Positions 17,027 through 23,361 of a DNA stretch of 26,604 nucleotides are shown here, piece by piece. This DNA is from an uncultured Candidatus Melainabacteria bacterium (GTDB lineage Bacteria; Cyanobacteriota; Vampirovibrionia; Gastranaerophilales; Gastranaerophilaceae). Positions within the stretch are counted from its first letter, which is position 1. Every line of letters starts with the position of its first letter. Below the pieces are notes generated by a model, which saw nothing but the letters and a program-made list of their open reading frames with translations, was not told where the DNA came from and searched no databases. The DNA is taken from the NCBI GenBank assembly GCA_934717895.1, contig CAKUZO010000022.1, positions 1-26,604 on the forward strand. The letters run 5' to 3'. The position numbers and the translations under genes are program-made.

Positions 17027-18166
17027 TTATTCTGTAACAGTTTCTTCTTTTTTGGCTTTCGCAAGTTTACGTTTTCTTCTTCTCATCAAATCAACAAATG
17101 CTTCCAATCTTGTCAAATATCCTGCTTTTCCTGTTTGTTCGTCCATAATTAACGGCAAAATAGGAATATCGCAATTTTCTCTCATCGCTGGGAAAATATT
17201 TTGTGACATGATTTCAGGCATGCACGTAAACGGACTTATGTGAATAATACCATCAATTCCTCTTTCGTTTGCATAAGCCACATCAGAAACGCATTCCAAC
17301 GAATCGCCTCCTATATCACGCATAAGGTAAGGTTTTGCCATTCTATTAGCTCTTTGTAAGTGAGTTTCACCATCTCTAAAAGCTTTTGGAATAATCGCAT
17401 CTTTTATAAAGCTGCTAACTGTCAAACTTCTTCGAACCTGAACTCCCATTTTGCCGAGTTCTTTGGTGATATTTTGGTTAGAAAAAGAATCGCATACAAG
17501 ATAAATTTCACCTGTCAAATCAACGTTTAAAACTTCCTTTTTCGGGTCAATCTTAACTTTTTTCATCTCATCAAATGCAAGTTTTTTGGCACGTTTTAAA
17601 TCTCTTGAATGTTCAACATCTTTAACATATTGCAAAGCTTTTGCATAATGCTTGTCAGCGTCACCCTGATTGATTTCGCGAGCTCTGTAATAAGCAAGAT
17701 TTTCTTCCAAATCATCTAGCAAAAACATTTTTCGAATAGCGATATTGATAGCTCTTGCAAACAAAATCGGATCATTTTTTCCGCTAATATCTTTCAAAAC
17801 ATTATACATGCCTTTAATACCATCATACAAAGACAATTCCACATATCTGGCATGGTAGCCCATATCTACAAGTGCGTTTTCAATACTGTTGCCGTATTGT
17901 CCCAAACGACAACAACCCGGAGAAGTAATCATCGCAACATAATCCGCACCGCCTTCAATTGCTTCAATAAAGTTTCCTAAAATCAATTTATAAGGAAGAC
18001 AAATCGCTTCCGGCGAGTGTTTTGTACCGAGTGACAATGTCTTTTTGCTTGTGTAAGGCGGAATGAATGGTTCTACACCGATCTTTTTCAACGCCGCAGC
18101 CCATGCAATACAAACTGTACCCATGTGAGGAAATGCAACTTTAACTTTTTTATTATCTTTACTCAT
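17027..18166 (-). CDS. COG3581/DUF2229-type protein related to 2-hydroxyacyl-CoA dehydratase components
   Basis: A 379-residue cytoplasmic protein of the group named 'CoA-substrate-specific enzyme activase-related' or DUF2229. This group resembles the iron-sulfur dehydratase subunits of the 2-hydroxyglutaryl-CoA dehydratase system. Family-style motifs: HMGTVCIAW (Cys19), SPEAICLPYKLILGN (Cys56) and TSPGCCRLGQYG (Cys85, Cys86), later VCDSF and ISPFTCMPEIMS. These cysteines are the expected iron-sulfur ligands. The ASKHA ATPase activator normally paired with such proteins is not in the window, and the substrate is unknown. The Lys/Arg-rich C-terminus (RRRKRKLAKAKK) is unusual. It starts 15 bases after gcvPB and precedes the membrane-protein gene by 19 bases. 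Confidence 0.75.
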   Translation of the reverse strand: MSKDNKKVKVAFPHMGTVCIAWAAALKKIGVEPFIPPYTSKKTLSLGTKHSPEAICLPYKLILGNFIEAIEGGADYVAMITSPGCCRLGQYGNSIENALVDMGYHARYVELSLYDGIKGMYNVLKDISGKNDPILFARAINIAIRKMFLLDDLEENLAYYRAREINQGDADKHYAKALQYVKDVEHSRDLKRAKKLAFDEMKKVKIDPKKEVLNVDLTGEIYLVCDSFSNQNITKELGKMGVQVRRSLTVSSFIKDAIIPKAFRDGETHLQRANRMAKPYLMRDIGGDSLECVSDVAYANERGIDGIIHISPFTCMPEIMSQNIFPAMRENCDIPILPLIMDEQTGKAGYLTRLEAFVDLMRRRKRKLAKAKKEETVTE

Positions 18167-18181
18167 AATTTTTCTCTTATT

Positions 18182-19615
18182 TTAATTTTGTTTGTCTGTA
18201 AATTTTAAATCTGGGTGACGAGCCGCCAATGTTTCATCTAAACGTTTTACAGGTGTTGTGTGAGGTGCAGAAATAATCTTTTCAGGATTAGTTTTAGCCT
18301 CATCTGCAATTTTTAGCATCACATTAACAAAGTTGTCCAAAACCTCTTTGGTTTCAGATTCTGTCGGCTCAATCATAATTGCCTCGTGCACGATTAATGG
18401 GAAATAAACCGTTGGTGGGTGAGTATTTTCGTCCATTAAGGCTTTTGCAATATTCAATGTCGAAACTCCATTTTCATGCTTTTGTTTTTCACCTGAAAGA
18501 ACAAATTCATGCATGCAAGGTTCATCAAACGGCAATAAATAAGCACCTTTCAATTTCTCTTTAAGGTAATTTGCATTCAAAACAGCATTTTCACTTGCTT
18601 CTTTCAAGTTTTTGCCCATCATCAAGATATAAGCATAAGCTCTGACAAGCACACCAAAATTGCCATAAAAACCTTTTACGCTTCCGACTGTATGTTTTAA
18701 ATTGTAGTTTCTGAAATATTTTTCGCCATCAAAATCAACAGTTGGAGTCGGCAAAAACTCTTTCAATTCTTCAACCACACAAACAGGACCGGCTCCGGGA
18801 CCACCGCCACCATGCGGAGTTGAGAATGTTTTGTGTAAATTCAAGTGAACAACGTCAAATCCCATAAGTTTTGGATTTGTATGCCCCATAATAGCGTTGA
18901 AATTAGCTCCGTCATAATATAATAATGAACCGTTTTCGTGCATCAATTTTGAAATTTCCAAAACATTTTCTTCATAAATCCCAAGAGTATTCGGATTTGT
19001 CATCATTATTGCTGCAACATCGCTGTCTAAAAGTTCTTTCAATGCTTCAAGATCAACCTGTCCTTTGTCGTTTGACTTAACAGGAACCACATCAAATCCA
19101 CAAAGATGTGCACTTGCCGGATTTGTGCCATGGGCTGAATCCGGAATAATAACCTTTTTACGTTTATCACCTTTTACTTCAAAATACTTTTTAATAACCA
19201 TCATACCGGTTAATTCGCCATGCGCTCCGGCTGCCGGTTGAAGAGTCACTGCTCCCATGCCAGTAATTTTTTTCAAAGCTTCTTGCAACTTAAACATCAA
19301 TTCCAATGCACCTTGACAATCAACATCATCAGAAAGCGGGTGTAAGTTTGCAAAACCTTCTAAATTTGCTAATAATTCATTTACTTTTGGGTTGTACTTC
19401 ATCGTACAAGACCCGAGCGGATAAAACCCTTTTTCTATACAAAAATTCAAATCAGAAAGGTCTTTGTAATGACGCATAGCTTCCAACTCACTTACTTGCG
19501 GAAGTCCGATTTCTTCTTTTCTGACTAAATTTTTATTAAGGAAGCTTAAATCTTCTTTTTCATCTGTTAGAGTTATCCCTAAAACTCCATTGCTTTTTTC
19601 AAAAATTGTTTTCAC
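18182..19615 (-). CDS. gcvPB: Glycine dehydrogenase (decarboxylating) subunit 2
   Basis: C-terminal half of the split P-protein of the glycine cleavage system. It uses pyridoxal phosphate to decarboxylate glycine and pass the aminomethyl group to the H-protein. Its length of 477 residues is normal for GcvPB. The PLP-binding lysine is Lys262 within LNLHKTFSTPHGGGGPG; YPLGSCTMKYNPK, LQPAAGAHGELTG and IIPDSAHGTNPASA are equally diagnostic. The start codon is GTG, overlapping the stop of the sigma-factor gene as TAGTG, with GGGGA about nine bases upstream. The partner genes gcvPA, gcvT and gcvH are not here, so the pathway is split across the genome. Confidence 0.95.
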   Translation of the reverse strand: MKTIFEKSNGVLGITLTDEKEDLSFLNKNLVRKEEIGLPQVSELEAMRHYKDLSDLNFCIEKGFYPLGSCTMKYNPKVNELLANLEGFANLHPLSDDVDCQGALELMFKLQEALKKITGMGAVTLQPAAGAHGELTGMMVIKKYFEVKGDKRKKVIIPDSAHGTNPASAHLCGFDVVPVKSNDKGQVDLEALKELLDSDVAAIMMTNPNTLGIYEENVLEISKLMHENGSLLYYDGANFNAIMGHTNPKLMGFDVVHLNLHKTFSTPHGGGGPGAGPVCVVEELKEFLPTPTVDFDGEKYFRNYNLKHTVGSVKGFYGNFGVLVRAYAYILMMGKNLKEASENAVLNANYLKEKLKGAYLLPFDEPCMHEFVLSGEKQKHENGVSTLNIAKALMDENTHPPTVYFPLIVHEAIMIEPTESETKEVLDNFVNVMLKIADEAKTNPEKIISAPHTTPVKRLDETLAARHPDLKFTDKQN

Positions 19616-20235
19616 TAAATAATCCCCTGTTTTTTTAAATCCCTTTTAATTTTGTCTAAACCTGATTGAATAATTCTAGATATTCTCGACTGAGATATGT
19701 TAAATTCTTCTGCAATTTCTCGTAATTTTTTTTCTTTAAAGAATTTATATTCAATCAACTCCCTTTCTCGTTGTGGAAGTTTTTTCATAGATTCAATGAT
19801 TTCTGCTTTCAATTCAACAAGTTCAATACTTTCTTCCGGAGTTTTGTCCTCAGCCTTTATTTGAACAGGAACTTCCGCATCTTGTAATTCGTCAATAGAA
19901 AGTATTGTCTTATAAACTTCTTCACGGATATTTCCGTTTTCATTATCAGATTGTTGTCTTCTGTTTTTTAAAGAATACCACTTATAACGGCGTCTGACCT
20001 CGTTTCGGATTGCCCATTTTATTGCCGTTGACAAATAAGTATTATTGTAATTTTCGGGAGAATTGTTTTTAAACAATATGTATAAAGTATGGTTTCCAAT
20101 ATTTATAAGCTCAGGTATTTCAATCAAATGCGAAGTAGAAAACTTTTGATATTCCACTTTTGCAATAGTTTCTATCAAATCTTTATATTCTCTTAAATTT
20201 ATTTTTTGTGATGATTTTGTTTGTTTTGCAGTCAT
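19615..20235 (-). CDS. Sigma-70-family RNA polymerase sigma factor
   Basis: A 206-residue alternative sigma factor with regions 2 and 4. Region 2 spans about residues 13-87 (ELINIGNHTLYILF then YLSTAIKWAIRNEVRRRYKW, the core-binding and -10-recognition parts). Region 4 spans about 140-197 (LPQRERELIEYKFF, then the helix-turn-helix LREIAEEFNISQSRISRIIQ). The linker at about 100-135 is acidic and poorly conserved, and no full region 3 is evident. Its class (FliA/SigB-like, ECF-like or phage-type) is unclear. It is the first gene of the minus-strand cluster and its TAG stop overlaps the gcvPB start. Its own ribosome-binding site is weak (AAGGAA about 13 bases before the ATG). A TATAAT on the minus strand at 20271-20276 may be its -10. 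Confidence 0.85.
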   Translation of the reverse strand: MTAKQTKSSQKINLREYKDLIETIAKVEYQKFSTSHLIEIPELINIGNHTLYILFKNNSPENYNNTYLSTAIKWAIRNEVRRRYKWYSLKNRRQQSDNENGNIREEVYKTILSIDELQDAEVPVQIKAEDKTPEESIELVELKAEIIESMKKLPQRERELIEYKFFKEKKLREIAEEFNISQSRISRIIQSGLDKIKRDLKKQGII

Positions 20236-20270
20236 GACTATAACAAATTCCTTAAAAACATTTCCCTACG

Positions 20271-20276
20271 ATTATA
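20271..20276 (-). promoter_or_regulatory. Candidate -10 box for the sigma-factor/gcvPB cluster
   Basis: The minus strand reads TATAAT at 20276-20271, about 36 bases before the ATG at 20235. No good -35 hexamer is found at 16-18 bases, so the promoter may need an activator or another sigma factor, or the hexamer may be chance in AT-rich DNA. Confidence 0.3.
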
Positions 20277-20341
20277 ATAACAGAAAAAAATATAGAATAC
20301 TAGACAATGTAATTTTCCTTAACATAAATTATATTATGAGC

Positions 20342-20464
20342 GTGAATAAGTAAATAAGATAACAAGTAAATAAGTTTTTTTCATTCGCTTCGCTCAATAT
20401 GTATTAAACTTGTGCGTAGCACCTATTTGCACTTATTTTCTTATTCACCTATTCACTTATTCAC
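20342..20464. repeat. Convergent pair of 8-base-period repeat arrays forming a 34-base inverted repeat
   Basis: The left arm (20342-20375, plus) is four octamers close to GTGAATAA. The right arm (20431-20464) contains four octamers of the same type on the minus strand. The two 34-base arms are complementary at 28 positions and enclose 55 bases that include a small GTGC-GTA-GCAC hairpin. On the minus strand the 8-base phase continues past the arm (GTGCAAAT, AGGTGCTA, CGCACAAG). The element lies in the leader of the stress-protein gene, ending 10 bases before its ribosome-binding site. It could be a MITE-like insertion or an RNA structure; no transposase is present. Confidence 0.7.
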
Positions 20465-20484
20465 ATTTAAAACAAGGAGATCTT

Positions 20485-21348
20485 ATGAAAATATTATTTT
20501 GTACAGACGGATCAAAAATCAGCTTTGATGCATTAAAAAACATTTCAGCATGGGTGAAATCTGCCACAATTGATACAATATGTGTTATTGATTGGAACAT
20601 TTTACCGTCAGAAGTTTTTGTAGATGAAGAAAGTTTTTCCTACTCTTGTGCAAACATTGCTGATACAATTTTAGATTACGCAAAAGAAGAAATCGAAAAA
20701 TACGGACTTATTTTTGGAAAACAAATTAAAAACTGTGGTTCTGTCGTAGAAAGCATATTAGAACAAGTTGAAAAGGAAGAATACGATTTAATATTAATGG
20801 GTTCACATGGGAAAAAGGGATTGCAAAAATGGCTAGGATCAGTTTCACAAGAAATTATTAACAGTAGTCAAATTTCTGATTACATTACAAAAGAAGAAAA
20901 TAAAAAATCAAAAATTTTATTAACAACAGATGGTTCCACATGTTCGACAGAAGTTATACGAAAGATTTTTGATGAAATAAATTTCTCAGGCAAAGAAGTT
21001 TATATTTGTATGGTTAACGAAGATCCGAATTTATTATTTTTAGAAGGCACACTTGACACAAATTGGCTTTTAGATATTCAAAAACAGCAACAAATATATT
21101 CTACAAAAGCTATTGAAGATATTAAAAGCATTTTTGTAGAACACAATATTCCTGTTAAGAAAACTGAAATTTTATCAGGAATTCCGGCACAAGAAATAAT
21201 CAACTATGCCAACAAACACGAAATAGACTTAATAGTTCTCGGTTCAAGAAACAAGTCTAAAATGGATAGATTTTTGTCAGGTTCTGTAAGCAAAAGGGTT
21301 ATTGAAAATGTAACGAGTGATATTTGGCTCGTACGATGTAAAAATTAA
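20485..21348 (+). CDS. Tandem-domain universal stress protein (UspA family)
   Basis: A 287-residue cytoplasmic protein with two UspA domains, about 1-130 and 144-287, each starting with the beta-strand/Asp pattern (KILFCTDGS and KILLTTDGS). The ATP-binding consensus of the family is G-2x-G-9x-G(S/T). The first domain has GSHG then GSVS with only eight residues between. The second has GSRN in place of GSHG, then GSVS. Nucleotide binding may therefore be weakened in both. The frame extends back to a TTG at 20410 through the inverted repeat, but AAGGAG at 20474-20479 fixes the start at the ATG at 20485. Such proteins are usually induced by starvation or stress; the hairpin-forming leader suggests extra control, by inference. 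Confidence 0.88.
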   Translation: MKILFCTDGSKISFDALKNISAWVKSATIDTICVIDWNILPSEVFVDEESFSYSCANIADTILDYAKEEIEKYGLIFGKQIKNCGSVVESILEQVEKEEYDLILMGSHGKKGLQKWLGSVSQEIINSSQISDYITKEENKKSKILLTTDGSTCSTEVIRKIFDEINFSGKEVYICMVNEDPNLLFLEGTLDTNWLLDIQKQQQIYSTKAIEDIKSIFVEHNIPVKKTEILSGIPAQEIINYANKHEIDLIVLGSRNKSKMDRFLSGSVSKRVIENVTSDIWLVRCKN

Positions 21349-21363
21349 TACAAAATTAAAATA

Positions 21364-21392
21364 TTGACCCGACAAGAAAAAAGTGGCATAAT
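21364..21392 (+). promoter_or_regulatory. Promoter of the ABC permease pair, predicted leaderless
   Basis: TTGACC at 21364-21369, a 17-base spacer, and CATAAT at 21387-21392 form a good sigma-70-type promoter. The -10 ends seven bases before the ATG at 21399, so transcription should start at or next to the start codon. No Shine-Dalgarno sequence is present. Confidence 0.6.
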
Positions 21393-21398
21393 TGTTTT

Positions 21399-22271
21399 AT
21401 GCTTAAATATTACGGCAAATATGCTCCATACTTATTTCTTTTACCTGCTGCAATTGTGTTGGTAATATTCTTTTTTGTGCCGTTTTTTCAAACGTTTTTG
21501 TTAAGCTTTTTGGACTATTCAAATAATATTTATAATCCGCAATTTGTGGGGCTTGAAAATTACATAAAACTTTTTCACAACCCGATTTTTTATAAAGTTC
21601 TGTGGAATACTTTTATATATTTGTTTGTTGCGGTACCAATTCTTGCAATATTTCCACTCTTTCTTGCGGTTTTGATTAACCAAAAAATCAGAGGTGTAAC
21701 TTTATATAAAATCTTGATTTATTTACCAGTAATTGTGTCAATTGTTGTTGCAGCAATTGCTTTCAAGTGGTTATATGCAGATCAGGGAATTTTGAATTAT
21801 GTTGTAACTTCGCTCGGTTTTAACCCAATAGGTTGGCTTACAGACCCGAATTTTGCACTGTATTCAGTGATAATTGTGACTATTTGGAAGGGCATCGGCT
21901 ACTATATGATAATTTATCTTGCAGCTTTAATGAGTGTGCCAAACGAGTTGTATGAGGCATGCGATATTGATGGTGCAAGCTTTTTGACAAAACATTTGAC
22001 GGTTACAATTCCACATATAATGCCGACAATTGCCCTTGTTACAACAATTAGCGCAATTTCTGCTATGAAGGTTTTTGCAGAAATTTATGTTATGACAAAA
22101 GGCGGACCACTGAATTCTAGCAAAACAATTGTCTATTATATATATGAAAGAGCGTTTGAAAATCTGGATTTGGGCTTTTCATCTGCCATAGCGGTTGTGT
22201 TATTGGTAATTGTAATGATATTTTCTTTGATAAATATTTTCTGTTTTGAAAGGAAAAAGTATGAAATTTAA
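21399..22271 (+). CDS. Carbohydrate-type ABC transporter permease (MalF/UgpA-like)
   Basis: Inner-membrane subunit of a binding-protein-dependent importer of the CUT1 type, used for oligosaccharides, glycerol-3-phosphate or similar solutes. The 290-residue protein has about six transmembrane helices, beginning at YLFLLPAAIVLVIFFFVPFF. The EAA loop that docks on the ATPase is seen as YEACDIDGASFLTKHLTVTIP. The C-terminal block VMTKGGPLNSSKTIVYYIYE is typical of MalF/UgpA. No ribosome-binding site precedes the ATG at 21399. The stop overlaps the next permease gene by 11 bases. The solute-binding protein and ATPase genes are not in the window, so the substrate is unknown and the ATPase is probably shared. 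Confidence 0.9.
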   Translation: MLKYYGKYAPYLFLLPAAIVLVIFFFVPFFQTFLLSFLDYSNNIYNPQFVGLENYIKLFHNPIFYKVLWNTFIYLFVAVPILAIFPLFLAVLINQKIRGVTLYKILIYLPVIVSIVVAAIAFKWLYADQGILNYVVTSLGFNPIGWLTDPNFALYSVIIVTIWKGIGYYMIIYLAALMSVPNELYEACDIDGASFLTKHLTVTIPHIMPTIALVTTISAISAMKVFAEIYVMTKGGPLNSSKTIVYYIYERAFENLDLGFSSAIAVVLLVIVMIFSLINIFCFERKKYEI

Positions 22272-23241
22272 TGGGAAAGAAGCGAATGTAGGTCGGCATT
22301 GCTATGCCGACAATGTAACAGATTTAGATGCAAAGATGCCAAGAGGCGAAGAGACAAAGTCTGTTACAGAAAGTACGGAACTAGTCCGAAAATGTCATGC
22401 GGCAAAAATAAGAAGTACGTTCCTTTCACACCTTGTTTTGGTTCTTGTGTCATTAATCTCTATTTTTCCATTTATTTGGTTAATTTCAACGTCTTTGAAG
22501 GGAAATAGTGAAAACATTTTTGCATATCCGCCGCAAATTATTCCACAAGACTTTACTTGGGCAAATTATACTGGCGTTTGGAATAAAGTTAATTTTATCG
22601 GTTATTTCATAAACAGCATGATTGTTGCCGGTGGAACAGTTATTTTAAACCTTATTTTGTCTGCAATGGCAGGGTATCCACTTGCACGAATGGAGTTTAA
22701 GGGTAAAAAAATAACGTTTTTTGCGATTTTGGCAACAATTATGATTCCGTTTCAAGCAATAATGTTGCCGGTTTACTTGATTACGTTGAAGCTTCATTTG
22801 ACGGATAATGTGAATAATTTTGCAGGATTTATGGGGCTAATAATGCCATTTGCTGTAAGTGCATTTGGAATATTTTTGATGCGACAGGCATTTTTAGGAA
22901 TTCCAAAAGAGATGGAAGAGGCTGCAATTGTTGATGGGTGTAATGTCTTTCAAGTATTTTGGAAAGTTCTTATGCCTATGGTAAAGCCGTCACTTGCGGT
23001 TCTTGCCATATTTACATTTATTGGATCTTGGGGCGAATTTTTGTGGCCGAGTATTGTGTTGACAAAAGAATCTATGTACACACTTCCTGTTGGGGTTAAT
23101 AATTTGCAGGGCATGTTTTCATCTAACTGGCGATTTATTGCTGCCGGCTCAATCCTTTCCACAATCCCGATTTTGATATTCTTTTTAGCAATGCAAAGAT
23201 ATTTTATTTCTGGCGAAAACGAAGGTGCTGTAAAGGGATAA
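22261..23241 (+). CDS. Carbohydrate-type ABC transporter permease (MalG/UgpE-like) with repeat-derived N-terminus
   Basis: Partner permease of the upstream gene, 326 residues, about six transmembrane helices starting near residue 55 (HLVLVLVSLISIFPFIWLI). The EAA loop is EEAAIVDGCNVFQVFWKVLMP. Other MalG-type blocks are IPFQAIMLPVYLI and FIGSWGEFLWPSIVL. The start is the ATG at 22261, with AAAGGA six to nine bases ahead; an in-frame TTG at 22246 is less likely. Residues about 8-45 are unlike normal family members. They are encoded by a perfect hairpin (22292-22311) and an 8-base-period repeat array (22328-22391) that also occurs, as a separate copy, downstream of purA. The repeat appears to have been inserted in frame without breaking the gene. 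Confidence 0.88.
   Translation: MKFNGKEANVGRHCYADNVTDLDAKMPRGEETKSVTESTELVRKCHAAKIRSTFLSHLVLVLVSLISIFPFIWLISTSLKGNSENIFAYPPQIIPQDFTWANYTGVWNKVNFIGYFINSMIVAGGTVILNLILSAMAGYPLARMEFKGKKITFFAILATIMIPFQAIMLPVYLITLKLHLTDNVNNFAGFMGLIMPFAVSAFGIFLMRQAFLGIPKEMEEAAIVDGCNVFQVFWKVLMPMVKPSLAVLAIFTFIGSWGEFLWPSIVLTKESMYTLPVGVNNLQGMFSSNWRFIAAGSILSTIPILIFFLAMQRYFISGENEGAVKG
22292..22311. repeat. Perfect hairpin inside the second permease gene
   Basis: GTCGGCAT (22292-22299) and ATGCCGAC (22304-22311) form an 8-base-pair stem with a TGCT loop. It encodes GRHCYAD near residues 11-17. It is more GC-rich than its surroundings, sits just before the octamer array, and resembles the hairpins of short interspersed repeats. 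Confidence 0.65.
22328..22391 (+). repeat. 8-base-period repeat array within the second permease gene
   Basis: Four octamers close to ATGCAAAG (22328-22359) are followed in phase by TCTGTTAC and three more diverged octamers. The 43 bases at 22321-22363 match the minus strand of 25288-25330 at 37 positions. Because 8 is not a multiple of 3, the units are read in different frames, yet no stop codon arises. Confidence 0.7.
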
Positions 23242-23266
23242 ACGATTTTTCCTGTTGAAGTTGTAT

Positions 23267-23334
23267 TTGTTTAACAATTCTTAATATATATCGATTTTAT
23301 TAAAGATTTCACTTCCATTTACCGTCTTTATACT
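23267..23334 (+). promoter_or_regulatory. Shared upstream element and -10 box of the 588-residue modular gene
   Basis: TTGTTTAACAATTCTTAATA at 23267-23286 ends 76 bases before the ATG at 23362 and is one base longer than the copy upstream of 7100. A -10-like TATACT lies at 23329-23334, 43 bases after the element. No clear -35 hexamer is present, as for the other genes with this element. Confidence 0.55.
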
Positions 23335-23361
23335 CAAAAGGTAGAACAGAAGGAGAAATTT

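Noticed and set aside
17008..17064. TTG start that would extend the membrane protein into the upstream gene
   Set aside because: It lacks a convincing ribosome-binding site and would overlap the upstream coding region by 38 bases. The ATG at 17007 has GGGAG ahead.
20342..20464. CRISPR-like array
   Set aside because: The units are 8 bases long, directly adjacent without spacers, and no cas genes are present.
20410..20484. Longer start (TTG) for the universal stress protein reading through the inverted repeat
   Set aside because: The added 25 residues are a translation of the octamer repeats. A strong AAGGAG site is placed five bases before the ATG at 20485, where the conserved UspA fold begins.
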